From Torymus aiolomorphi (lineage: Eukaryota > Arthropoda > Insecta > Hymenoptera > Torymidae): 64,000 nucleotides of DNA. The translations under genes were made by a program, and so were the position numbers. The DNA is taken from contig CM070873.1 of assembly GCA_036365515.1 (NCBI GenBank), positions 193,563,104 through 193,627,103 of the forward strand. The letters are read 5' to 3'. Positions 1 to 11,499 of this stretch are shown here, one piece after another (the first letter of the stretch is position 1; every line of letters begins with the position of its first letter). Below the pieces are notes generated by a model, which ran no database searches, was not told the DNA's origin, and worked only from the letters and a program-made list of their open reading frames with translations.

Positions 1-1177
1 CGTACACGAGCGAAGCATCTTAGAGTTTCCTTGGTGGGCGCTGGGCAATTGAAAAATTTTAGCGAGTACACGAGGCGATGGCCACTCGTGGGTACGAGAG
101 TGCTGAAGCCGCTGATCTCGGAGAGATTCGCGGCTTGGGAGGGGCTGTGACGAGGCGCACGTTTAACAGCGGTGCACTCGTCGCCTCGCATTCCCCGTTG
201 CTTGCGCTGGCCAAAGCCTGTGTACATACGAAGAATTTGTGTGTACACTTACACGGGCTTTTCTTTGTTTAGGAGGATTCGGCAACGACGCAAGGTGTGA
301 AGTACGCACACACATGGACACACACGCAGGCAGAGGTACCAGCGGAGAGGGGAGCGACGCTGGAGAGCGCGAGAGAGCGCGTCTAATTGCCGCGGGGAGT
401 CTAATCTCGACGCCTGCCGGCGCAGGCCGGCGAGAGAGTCACGGCTGAATAGGCAACGCGCGCGCGCAATTGTTTCGGCAAGAAGCCACGCAGCTCTATC
501 GAAGAGAGAGAGAAGAAAAGAGAGAGAGAGAGTACCGAGACTGACGACGCCCTGCCAGCTCTGCTGCCCGTCTTCGCCGAAAAGCTCAATCAGCGCAGAG
601 GCCGTTGTTATTATCAGCGCAGAGACCGTCTTCTTCGTCAGCGACGAGCCGCAGCTGACAGGACGAGCGGCGCCAGAGCAGCGACGAGTCTAACATCAGC
701 GAGCATCACTCTCTCCCAGAAAGGCGAGTACAGTTAACTCCAGGCCTCGTGTTGGCCAGCGCGCGTGTGATAGCGACTACGAGAATTGGTATCGCCGTTG
801 AGCGCCGGTAATCGGCTGCGCACGGCGATCACACTCGGTATAGAGTGCGGGGACGGAAACCCCGGTTTTAAGGCCGCGTTCGATGTGCGTGCACTAGAGT
901 TTATGTAAAATCTCCGTTGTTGTCGGTGCGGTTAAAGCAAGTAATTTAGAATCACGTGATTATTGCCGGGTTAACATTGTGAGGAATTATGAATAAATGA
1001 AAAGTGTTTTTATATGCTGGTGTTATTTACGAGTGCCTTCTCCAAATAACTTTCCTCTCTCAATACAGGAGTCGGCATCCCACCGACTCCGCGACGATTG
1101 GAGCGTCAGCCTCCAGATCCGGCTCAAATAAATAAGTTGTTGCATATGCACAGGGAAAATTAAGGTGCAACGTTACA
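1..1177. mobile_element. Probable 3' part of a TGTAACG-type LTR
   Basis: This CG-rich, GA-rich stretch ends with CGTTACA at 1171-1177, exactly where the satellite resumes. The same end occurs on the solo LTR ending at 54275, and its complement starts the LTR-like sequences at 52865, 61274 and 63547. An AATAAA lies at 992-997. No long open frame with recognisable protein motifs is present. The left boundary lies outside the window, so it may be an LTR alone or an LTR plus internal sequence. Assignment rests only on the terminus and the abrupt junction. Confidence 0.45.
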
Positions 1178-1616
1178 TACTATAAAGTTTTTAAATTTCA
1201 ATTGTAATTTCAAAGAAAGCATGCATAGTAAGAAAGCCCAATGTTTTCAATTCAATGACACCAGTATTAACGTCAAAGAAATGATTTTCATGAACGAAAT
1301 AGAAATTTCTTACGCTGTATTTGCTCTATTCAAAGAAACGCGTTTTTGCTCGAAAGTAATATATTTTTGATTGAATGCAATCATTTTTTTCGAACAAATA
1401 AATATTTCTTTGTTTTTCCTACAAAGTTTTTAAATGTCAATTATAATTTCAAAGAAAGTATGCATAGTAAGGAAGCCCATTGTTTTCAATTCAATGACAT
1501 CAGTATTAACGTCAAAGAAATGATTTTCATGAACGAAATTGAAATTTCTCACGCTGTATTTGCTCTATTCAAAGAAACACATTTTTATTTGGATGTAATA
1601 TATTTTTGCTTGAATG
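1178..1616 (+). repeat. Satellite array, about two monomers
   Basis: Two diverged copies of the ~239-bp satellite that underlies the first 46 kb. Landmarks recur at monomer spacing: GCATGCATAGTAAG, CACCAGTATTAACGTCAAAG and AAAGAAACGCGTTTTTAT. Short open frames of 80-100 codons exist because the monomer has few stops in one frame, but they shift between monomers. I do not regard them as genes. Confidence 0.9.
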
Positions 1617-1621
1617 CAATC

Positions 1622-3638
1622 TCTTTGGGAAATATCAAGTTTTGAATTTCCCGCGGTTGCGCGACTGAGGGATAACTCAGCAGGCGGCCGCGCGACGGCA
1701 GCACTCGTCAGCTGCTCCCTGCGGAACAGCTGAATCGCTACACTGATTAGCCGAGTACGGCAAAAATCATACTGTCTCTCTCATGCTTACACATGTAAAT
1801 GAGAGAGAAGGTGATTTGACTTACTCCTCGGGAACAACGAGACGAGGAAGAAGACGGAAGTACTCACTCATTCTGTCGGTAAAATCCTGGATGGCGTGCT
1901 CGCCACGAGGCCGCACGGCCGACGCTCACTCATTCAGTCTACTCAACTCATCTCTTCGTCTGGTCGCCATGCTCGTCAAGAGGCCGCATGGCCGGCACAC
2001 ACGGCGTTCTCACTAAACTCAGGCTCTCTCTCTGAAACGGTCGGCCTCGTAGAGAGTTTCAGTGCACAAGTTCGGCAGCTCTCAAACCGGATGGACTCAA
2101 GTGTGGCATTCTTACTCTTCTCAAACTCCACTCATGTAACGGTAGGCCACGTGGAGATTCAGTGCGGACATCCTCGGCAATTCTCATCGGATGGACTCAA
2201 GTATAATCTTTCTCACTCTCTCCACATGGATATCATACGGCATCGGCTTGCGCGGCTACGATCATACAGCAGCAGTTCTCACACGGTATAGTCCATTGCG
2301 TGCTTGCCACGAAGTGCTTGGACTGCTCGTGCGACATCTTCTAGTGCGGCAGTGATTCTCACACGGCGGTGAAACTCAAGCGGCATCTGCTGCACTTTGG
2401 AGGCTGCTCTCAAGGAGGAGGCTTCTCTAGTGTTCTCACCCGGGACTTCTCACACGGCGGTGATACTCTTGCGGCATCTTTTTCACCGGCGCTCGATGCG
2501 TTGAGCACACCACGAGGTAGCTTCTCACCCGGATATTCTCATATCGCAACTCCTTACAGCACGGTTGTGTCGCAATGCGCAACCCAGGACGGCTTGCTGC
2601 ATCTAGTTAGCAACGAGGCGACACATCTCAACAACTGCTACGCCAAACTCAACAGGATTGCTGATATGGCCTCTCTCATCGGCTGCTTCGCATTAGCACT
2701 CATCTCACCGGCTGTCTCATTTTAATCATCATGCTCAACATACGGCTCTTCTCAACTGCTCATCTTTGTTGCGGAATCACCATCACACGACCAACTCATA
2801 AGCGTAAGGAATAATATAACCTCTACGTACGAGAAGGTAACAACTCAATTACATGCGGCAATTTTATACAAAGGTGCGCTGCTATACGGAACGTATAGCC
2901 AGGCGGTATAATTAGGAAATACTCATGCACGATTAGGTCAGTAATACCTAATCGTATCTTCTCATTGAAAAATCAACCACAATCAACTCAATAATAATTG
3001 ATTGTGTTCCTTATTGTATGGTTAGTACTCTCATCAGTGATTCGCAACGTCACACGGAAAACTCATACACTCAAACAGCAAACTCACCAATACTCACAGA
3101 AATTGTAACACTCATACACTCAAACAGCAAACTCGCCAATACTCACACAAATTGTAACAGTCATCCACTCAACTATTTAATTGTAACATCTCACACATTT
3201 TATACTTATTCTTGAAACAACTTTTATATCGCCAATTATGTAATACTCAACCACAATCAACTCAATAATAATTGATTGTGTTGCATATTGTATGGTTAGC
3301 ACTCTCATCAGTGGTTCGCAACGTCACACAGAAAACTCATACACTCAAACAGCAAACTCACCAATACTCACAGAAATTGTAACACTCATACACTCAAACA
3401 GCAAACTCACCAATACTCACACAAATTGTAACAGTTATCCACTCAACTATTTATTGTAACAGTTACACACACATTTTGTTCAATTTTATAATCCCTTTTA
3501 TCGACATATGTAATAGTAATTTATATTTTATAGTTATTTGAATATATTATAGTTTAATTGACTGAAGTGTTTGGCCCTCAATTTATTTGGTAAACACCCA
3601 CAGCATGTCCTCATTATAAATTATGGAATTCTCAAACA
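1622..3638. mobile_element. LTR-like insertion with CAATC target duplication
   Basis: The satellite breaks after CAATC at 1617-1621 and resumes with CAATC at 3639-3643. The inserted 2,017 bp therefore has a 5-bp target duplication. Its ends are roughly inverted: left TCTTTGGGAA, right complement TGTTTGAGAA. That suggests an LTR-type TG...CA end with one mutated base. No gene is recognisable; open frames of 118-131 codons at 1896-2291 and 2369-2725 have no motif I know. A solo LTR is the simplest reading, a non-autonomous element the alternative. Confidence 0.5.
2973..3480. repeat. Tandem duplication inside the insertion, ~274-bp offset
   Basis: A block starting TCAACCACAATCAACTCAAT at 2973 recurs at 3247 with few changes. 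Inside each copy, a shorter unit containing ACTCATACACTCAAACAGC occurs twice. The copies differ by scattered substitutions and small indels. Confidence 0.85.
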
Positions 3639-6154
3639 CAATCATTTTTTTCGATCAAATAAATATTTCATTGTTTTTTCCTACAAAGTGTTTAAATGTC
3701 AATTGCGATTTCAAAGAAAGCATGCATAATAAGAAAGATTAATGTTTTTGGCCCAATGATACCGGTATTAACGGCAAAGAAATGATTTTCTTGAACAAAA
3801 TTGAAATTTCTTACGCTGTATTAGCTTTTTTCAAAGGGACACGTTTTTATTCAACAGTAATATATTTTTGATCGAATGCCATCATTTTTTTCGGACAAAT
3901 AAACATTTCATTGTTTTTACTATAAAGTTTTTAAATGTCAATTGTAATTTCAAAGAAAGCATGCATAATAAGGAAGCCCATTGTTTTCAAATCAATGACA
4001 CCAGTATTAACGTCAAAGAAATGATTTTCATGAACGAAATTGAAATTTCTTATGCTGTATTTGCTCTATTCAAAGAAACGCGTTTTTACTCGAAAGCAAT
4101 ATATTTCTGATTGAATGTAATCATTTTTTTCAAACAAATAAATATTTCTTTGTTTTTCCTACAAAGTTTTTAAATGTCAATTATAATTTCAAAAAAAGTA
4201 TGCATAGTAAGGTAGCCCATTGTTTTCAAATCAATGACACCAGTATTAACGTCAAAGAAATGATTTTCATGAACGAAATTGAAATTTCTTACGCTGTATT
4301 TGCTCTATTCAAAGAAACGCGTTTTTATTCGAAAGTAATATATTTTTGATTGAATGCAATCATTTTTTTCGAACTAATAAATATTTCATTGTGTTTCCTA
4401 CAAAGTTTCTAAATGTCAATCGTAATTTCAAAGAAAGCATGCATAGTAAGGAAGCCTCCTGATTTTGACTCAATGATACTGGTATTAACGGCAAAGTAAT
4501 GATTTTCTTGAAAGAAGTTGAAATTTCTTACGCTGTATTTGCTCTATTCAAAGAAACGCATCATTATGCGAAAGAATAAATTTTTGATTGAATGCAATCA
4601 TTTTTTTCGAACAAATAAATATTTCATTGTCTTTACTATAAAGTTTTCAAATGTCAATTATAATTTCAAAGAAAGCATGCATAGTAAGGAAGCCCAATCT
4701 TTTCAACTCAATGACACCAGTATTAGCGTCAAAGAAATGATTTTCATCAACGAAATTGATATTTCTTACGCTGTATTTGCTGTATTCAAAGAAACGCGTT
4801 TTTACTCGAAAGTAATATATTTTTGATTGAATGCAATCATTTTTTTCGCACAAATAAATATTTCATTGTGTTTCCTACAATGTTTCTAAATGTCAATCGT
4901 AATTTCAAAGAAAGCATGCATAGTAAGGAAGCCTCCTGATTTTGACTCAATGATACTGGTATTAACGGCAAAGTAATGATTTTCTTGAAAGAAGTTGAAA
5001 TTTCTTACGCTGTATTTGCTCTATTCAAAGAAACGCATCATTATGCGAAAGAATAAATTTTTGATTGAATGCAATCATTTTTTTCGAACAAATAAATATT
5101 TCATTGTCTTTACTATAAAGTTTTCAAATGTCAATTATAATTTCAAAGAAAGCATGCATAGTAAGGAAGCCCAATCTTTTCAACTCAATGACACCAGTAT
5201 TAGCGTCAAAGAAATGATTTTCATCAACGAAATTGATATTTCTTACGCTGTATTTGCTGTATTCAAAGAAACGCGTTTTTACTCGAAAGTAATATATTTT
5301 TGATTGAATGCAATCATTTTTTTCGCACAAATAAATATTTCATTGTGTTTCCTACAATGTTTCTAAATGTCAATCGTAATTTCAAAGAAAGCATGCATAG
5401 TAAGGAAGCCTCCTGATTTTGACTCAATGATACTGGTATTAACGGCAAAGTAATGATTTTCTTGAAAGAAGTTGAAATTTCTTACGCTGTATTTGCTCTA
5501 TTCAAAGAAACGCATCATTATGCGAAAGAATAAATTTTTGATTGAATGCAATCATTTTTTTCGAACAAATAAATATTTCATTGTCTTTACTATAAAGTTT
5601 TCAAATGTCAATTATAATTTCAAAGAAAGCATGCATAGTAAGGAAGCCCAATCTTTTCAACTCAATGACACCAGTATTAGCGTCAAAGAAATGATTTTCA
5701 TCAACGAAATTGACATTTCTTACGCTGTATTTGCTGTATTCAAAGAAACGCGTTTTTACTCGAAAGTAATATATTTTTGATTGAATGCAATCATTTTTTT
5801 CGCACAAATAAATATTTCATTGTGTTTCCTACAAAGTTTTTAAATGTCAATTGTAATTTCAAAGAAAGCATGCATAGTAAGAAAGCCCAATGTTTTCAAG
5901 TCAATGACACCAGTATTAACGTCAAAGAAATGATTTTCATGAACGAAATTGAAATTTCTTACGCTGTATTTGCTCTATTCAACGAAACGCGTTTTTATTT
6001 GGAAGTAATATATATTTGTTTGAATGCAATCATTTTTTTCGAATAAATAAATATTTCATTGTTTTTACTATAAAGTTTTTAAATGTCAATTATAATTTCA
6101 AAGAAAGTATGCATAGTAAGGAAGCCCTTGGTTTTCAACTCAATGACACCAGTA
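3639..6154 (+). repeat. Satellite array, ~10-11 monomers
   Basis: Continuation of the ~239-bp satellite after the 1622-3638 insertion. Two monomer classes are visible. One carries CAGTATTAACGTCAAAGAAATG; the other carries CTGGTATTAACGGCAAAG with TCAATCGTAATTTC. The array stops in mid-monomer at CACCAGTA (6154), where a DNA transposon is inserted. Confidence 0.9.
4381..5811 (+). repeat. 477-bp higher-order satellite repeat, three copies
   Basis: Three consecutive, almost identical 477-bp units each contain two different monomers of about 238-239 bp. The same motifs recur at exact 477-bp spacing; the reading frames at 4518, 4995 and 5472 start 477 bp apart. The few differences include one base near 5714. 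This is far more homogeneous than the rest of the array, so the units were amplified recently or gene-converted. Confidence 0.9.
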
Positions 6155-6666
6155 AGGTAAAAGTACCCTTTATGGAACAGTTTTTGCTAGTTTAGAGTTT
6201 GAATTGAGATTAAAACTATTGTACAGGAGTAATATTTACAATTTTTGGATATCAATCGATGGGGTAAAGATCAAAGATTAAAATGAGACCTTAAAAAAGC
6301 AAATTGAATACGAATTGTAATTATTACAATTAAAAAACCAACCCGACATCTAGTACGTATTATGGAACGACTTTTTTACAAATTTTCTCCCCGTTCCATA
6401 ATCGATGTCCCCATTTTGCAACAGGATAGAAATCAGTTTTAATTTAATAACTTATGTACTATTTTACTTACAATAAGAGGCTTCTGATATACAAATGATG
6501 ATTTTAAATTTTTTATAATTTTTTTATTAAAAAACATGAATATAAAATACAATTTTAAACGTTTCAAATTATTACAATAATTGCATACAACTTAAAATAC
6601 TTAATACTTATTTTTAAATATCTGAAATTACAATTAATTTATTTTTTGATTTGGATTTATTATTTG

Positions 6667-7230
6667 CTACACTATTTTCATTTCGAGCATAGTCTCTTCT
6701 TCCATCGTATTACTTTTTAAGTTATTTTCAAGATTACTCGAGTGAAGATTTATTTTTTCAGAAGTTATCACACTTTCTTCACAAATCTCATTATTGACTG
6801 TTCGACTGATAGATTCTTGTGTTTGATCATTGTATACTATATTGCAGATGGAGAAAAAACTCCTAAAAAAATTCAACATGATTAAAATAAGAAAAATGTT
6901 AATATAGTTACATGAATAATTTGCAGATTGTACGAACCCCATTGACTTAATTTCTCAATCAAATTTTCTGTTGTAAAATCTTCACAGTTATCGAGTAACA
7001 ATTCTTCATTTAATATGCAATTATCCTTATTTAAACTATTGCTTAGTTCTATACTACTTTTCTATATGAGGTTTTAAAACTCTAGACGAGCCAGGTCTTG
7101 AAGGAGATTTTTGTGGATCTTTACAGCTCTGTAGAGAGATGTGGCTGGGACATTCAATTTAGCTGCAATTTGCAGTGCAGCATTAACTGCATTAAAAGCT
7201 TTTTTGCAATTGTAATGCAGAATACAGTCT
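6667..7230 (-). pseudogene. Broken transposase fragment of the Tigger-like element
   Basis: Read on the minus strand, about 7080-7200 encodes a helix-turn-helix of psq/CENP-B type, with AALQIAAKLNVPATSLYRAV as its core. That is the usual DNA-binding part of pogo/Tigger transposases. Upstream codons appear to continue beyond the nested element at 10583-10640, in a Lys/Arg-rich stretch. Below it, 6940-7060 contains a plausible acidic segment, and 6667-6942 is open for 91 codons with no motif. No catalytic DDE/D region was found, so most of the transposase is missing. Confidence 0.55.
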
Positions 7231-7249
7231 CCCTAGCGGAAATCGAAAA

Positions 7250-8160
7250 TGTTAAAGAAGTGTAATAAACTGTAAAAAAAACGTAAGAAATCGTAAGAAA
7301 ATGTAAGTAATCGTATATTTATATTGGATTTCGGACGTTTTTTACATTTTCTTACATTTTCTTATATATTTTTACAGTTTCTTACATTTTCTTACCGTTT
7401 TTTACTTTTTTAAAATTTGGCATTTTTTCATTTATTTTAACGTAACGTAAAGAAGTGTAAAAAAATGTAAAAAAGGAATGAAAAGATATAATAAAATGTA
7501 AGAAAGTGTAACACTTTACAGTTTCTTACAGAAACTTATATTTTTTTACATAATTTTACAGTTCTATACAATTTATTACATTTTTTCACATTTTATTACA
7601 TATTATATTTTTTATTTCGTTACAACAAAAATATGAAAAAGTGTAAAAAAAATGTCAAAAAAGAACAAAAAGATGTAATATAATGTAAGAAAGTGTAACA
7701 CTTTAGAGTTTTTTACAGAAACTTACATTTTTTTACTTAATTTTACATTTCTATACAATTTATTACATTTTTTCACATTTTATTACATATTTTATTTTTT
7801 ATTTCGTTAGAACCAAAATATGAAAAACTGTAAATAAGTGTCAAAAAAGAAGGAAAAAATGTAACCAAACATGAGAAAGTGTAACATTTTATAGTTTTTT
7901 ACAGAAACTTACATTTTTTTACATAATTTTACATTTCTATATAATTTATTACATTTTTTGCGCCTTTTATTATATATTATATTTTTGATCACCTTGGAAC
8001 CAAAACATAAAAAAATGTGAAAAAAAATAATACAAGGAAATTTAAGAACGTGGATCACTTTATAGTTTGTTACAAAAACTTACATTTTTTTACATCATTT
8101 TACATTTCTATACAAATTATTACATTTTTGCCTTTTATTATATATGTAATTTTTTACTTC
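7250..8160. repeat. Left subterminal TGTAA/TTACA repeat arm
   Basis: Dense short motifs (TGTAAAAAA, TTTTTTACATTTT, CTTACATTTTCTTACA) recur in both orientations, with a looser internal period visible around TTTTATTACATATTATATTTTT. There is no gene. Such arrays could fold on themselves or bind a transposase. Confidence 0.75.
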
Positions 8161-9690
8161 GTTAGAACTAACATATCTAACTAGGGGAGCTGCGACCCTG
8201 TATATAGATATATACAATCTCAATTACAAAAAAATAGTCGCGGAATATATGCGCATATACACTATTACCGCAAAAAGGAGAAAAACAGAAGGAGAAAGCT
8301 CAATACTGATCTGGCTTAGCCCTGCGACCTGCGTGCATGAGTACTATTGCAGCAGTCGTAACGGCTATCTCGGCTAGGCTACGTTCGCACACTAAGTACC
8401 TACAGCGGAAAAACACACGCGACTCGCGAACCCGCGAGTGCTCCCTGTGTATAAGATATATCTATAGGATAAGATATGGACCCGCGCGCTTTCTGCTACT
8501 CTATAGCGAGTAGTGCTAGTGCGGCATGCCATTGAGCGCATGTCTCCATGGTGTATTGCTATGTGTGATGTCAACAATCGCATCCCTAGTGAATGTCATC
8601 CCTTTCATCGTGTCCGCCGATTAACGATGATTCGGGGATGGGAAGGCAGTGTTTCAACGTCGAGAGCAGATTTAGTAAGCCCTTTCACGTTCCTAACCTC
8701 TCTGATGGGTGAGCTGATGGTACTTTCTCTTGTTGAAGGTATCTGTGGCAGGGAGAGTAGCGTAAACGACGGGCACTGCTGCAGACTGTTTCTTGGGTGT
8801 GGAAATGTTGTCTGGGTCATCTATTTATTAATTAATGTGTGGTTTCTAGGTGCTCAACTTTCCTTGTTTGGCTCTGATACTAATGACTATGTGTACAGTT
8901 AATCTGTTGCTTGTGTCTTCAGCGACTCTCAGGGAGGAGCTGTTTCCAACAGTGAAACAACGGTTGAAGGTCTCCACCAATCCTTCCCCTTTAGTGGTTA
9001 CAGGTAGCTGGTACAGCGAGTGAACAACATCCATTGCTGAAGACTTTTTATTTGCACGGTATGTTTTTTGTGTCCTCTATTTATTAGTCATATGCGATTT
9101 TTAGGAGCTCAACTCTCCTCGGTTGTCCCCCAGAATAGGGACTGATCTGCTGCTCATGTATTTTGTTGATCCCTAGGGTGAGGCAGTCCCTGATATTGAT
9201 ATCCAATTGACGGTCTCTGGCAGTACCTTCCTCCTAGATGGCGTGGTTACTGACGTACAACAGACTGGCATCCATGGAATGGAGCCTAGACTGGCCAGCC
9301 CTATTTTGCTGCTTCTGCAGCTCTAAGTGATCTTCGAGTGTTAGTGCTTTAGAGTGTGAGGGGATAGGTAATAGGAACTGGGGGATATAAAAGTGCTGTG
9401 TGTGTGATTCAATACAATACGGGTAGCTAGTTGCCCCTGGTAATATTAGCTCGTCTAGTTAATTTCCAAGTATAGTCAGGGTGTAACAACTCGTTTCAGG
9501 ATATCTGTTGTATTAAAATACATCACTATGTATTTCGCAGACTTCTACCCAGTGAGACTTACCTATTTAATAGTTTCCTACACAGTGTAAGACTGACAGA
9601 GTCAGCTAGAACATTGCATTTTTTATGCATTGAAATTTATCATATTACAAAATTTATATAGCACATACATTACACAGAAGATTTTTTTGT
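8161..9690. other. Central region of the nested element, no recognised gene
   Basis: Composition changes to mixed GC. Open frames at 8513-8902 (+), 8605-8820 (-) and 8846-9034 (-) show no motif I know. Two stretches look like diverged duplicates about 250 bp apart: CTATTTATTA...GTGCTCAACTTTCC at 8820-8870 against CTATTTATTAGTC...AGCTCAACTCTCC at 9077-9120. TATATA-rich sequence with CG-rich patches occupies 8200-8500. I cannot assign a function. Confidence 0.4.
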
Positions 9691-9692
9691 AA

Positions 9693-10575
9693 TTATGATT
9701 GGTTGATGCAGTTCAAAATGAAAAATTTATAATAAAAAATGCAATAGATAAAAATAGCATGTTTAAAAATATAAAAATGTAAGAAAACATAAAAAATAGT
9801 TGATAATACATAATAAAATGTAAAAAATTGTAAATAAATGAAAAGATACGTAATAGAACGTATAGAAATATAAATAAACAAAAAATACGCAATAAAATGT
9901 AAAAGAAAGTAAAAAGACGTGAGAAAGTGTAATAAAATATAATAAAGCGTAGGAATATGTAAAATAATGTAAAAAGAGGTGAAAAAGTGTAATAAAATAT
10001 AATAAAGCGTAGGAATATGTAAAAAAATGTAAAATGACGTGAAAAAATATAGCAAAATATAAAAAAGCGTAAAAAAGTATAAAAAAGGTATAATAAAGTG
10101 TAGGAATATGTGATAAAAAGTAAAAAAATGTAAAAAAATGTAAAAAGTCGTCAAAAAGTATAACAAAATATAAAAAGCCGTAAAAAAGTATAAAAAAGTA
10201 TAATTATGTGTAGGAATATGTAATAAAAAGTAAAAAAATATAAAACGACGTGAAAAAATTGTAACAAAATATAATAATGTATAAGAATTTGTAAAAAGTT
10301 GTAAAAAACTGTAAAGTAATTTTATAATTAAGGATAAAAATGAAAAAGTAATAAAATGTAAATTAATGTAAGGAAATGTAAGGTACTAAAAAAAAAAGTT
10401 AAAAATTGTAATAAAATGTAAGAAAGTGTACGAAAACGTAAAAAGTGTCCGAAATCCAACAAAAAAGTACACTTACTTACGTTTGTTTACATTATCTTAC
10501 ATTTTCTTACACTAATTTTGCATTTTCATACTTTTTCTTACATTTACTTACGGTTCTTTACATTTTATAATTTCC
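9693..10575. repeat. Right subterminal TGTAA/TTACA repeat arm
   Basis: Mirror partner of the left arm. It is made of GTAAAAAAATGTAAAA-type units, several nearly tandem (about 66-bp spacing around GTGTAATAAAATATAATAAAG at 9925 and 9990). The Phe/Leu/Tyr-rich minus-strand open frame at 9693-10166 is a by-product of this composition. Confidence 0.75.
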
Positions 10576-10582
10576 GCCAGGG

Positions 10583-11497
10583 CTCCTTTTGATTTTTAGT
10601 TTCCTTTTGTCTGGTTGAACTTTCTTGCGAATATCTTTGTTGTGCTAAGCATTCTTTTTTAACATCTCTTTAATATCTTCCGTAGTCTCATTTTATTTGT
10701 CTTATGTTGTGCCTTTATTTTTTCTTCGCTATCACTTTTTTTGAGTCTCATAAAATCTTTAAAAAATAAAAAACAAATTTCTAAAGGAATGTAACTTACA
10801 AACTGATTTTTTATCAAATTTATAGGTTAGGTTTGTTATTTATGTTTCACAATCAGAATTTCAGAAACAAATATATACTTACTTATTAGTAAAATGATGC
10901 AGGAAACTGAAATGACTGTTCACGCACGTCTCAAGATAATGTTAAATAATAAATAACTTTAAAACTGTTGAGTGAAAACGCACTCCATAAAGGGGACATG
11001 CTTAGAGACAGAGGTCCCCGAACTTGGAACGCCACCTTTGGCTGTTCCATAAACTTGGACTACACTCGTTTGTATGCGGCAATTATGAAACACTAAAATA
11101 TTTATTAAAAATCTTTATTGTTGCAGAAAAACTACTGAAAAACTTTAATCTATGAGTAAAAAACTGCATATTATAAAAAGATTGATATTTGAAAAGTATT
11201 GGACTGCATAGTTAAAGTTAATAAAATAAAACGAATGAAACCAGCACCACTGACTTCAACAGCCACAGATTTGAGTCGATCTCAGAATACACGCAGTCAT
11301 ATATTTTTTTTAAATTATAATTATCATGTAGAACTGTGAATCTCTTTGCATATTACATAATAAACTTTCACTATTCAGATAAAATTTTGATATTGTTTAT
11401 CTGTATCATTAATAGACTTTATTTTACTATATTTTTTTAAACTGTTCCATAAAGGGGTCACGATTTTAGCGATGTTTCATAATGGGTACTTTTACAT
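10583..11497. other. Right part of the Tigger-like element
   Basis: Begins with the continuation of the interrupted transposase on the minus strand (Lys/Arg-rich codons near 10590-10640), then AT-rich sequence without a gene. Subterminal copies of TCCATAAAGGGG/TGTTCCATAAACTTGG lie near 10984, 11045 and 11440. The terminal inverted repeat ends at 11497. Confidence 0.55.
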
Positions 11498-11499
11498 TA

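Larger units (their letters stand above)
7231..10582. mobile_element. Nested DNA element with CCCT(A/G)GCGGAAAT inverted ends
   Basis: Left end CCCTAGCGGAAAT at 7231 and the right-end complement CCCTGGCGGAAAT ending at 10582 define an inverted-terminal element of 3,352 bp. It interrupts the transposase helix-turn-helix fragment of the Tigger-like host. The flanks share at most a 2-bp duplication (AG on the minus strand). Both arms are filled with hundreds of bases of degenerate TGTAA/TTACA repeats. No transposase was recognised, so the superfamily is undetermined. Confidence 0.65.
6155..11497 (-). mobile_element. pogo/Tigger-like DNA transposon remnant
   Basis: The element sits between a duplicated TA (6153-6154 and 11498-11499) inside a satellite monomer whose flanks rejoin cleanly. 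Inverted ends read GTAAAAGTACCC(T/A)TTATG on both sides. Several further TTCCATAA/TTATGGAA motifs lie just inside each end. A minus-strand helix-turn-helix fragment near 7080-7200 fits the pogo/Tigger branch of the Tc1/mariner superfamily, which duplicates TA. The coding part is split by a nested element (7231-10582), so the copy is dead. Superfamily is fairly sure, family not. Confidence 0.7.

Noticed and set aside
9693..10166. 157-codon Phe/Leu/Tyr-rich frame on the minus strand
   Set aside because: Entirely produced by GTAAAAAATGTAA-type repeats; no domain or start context.
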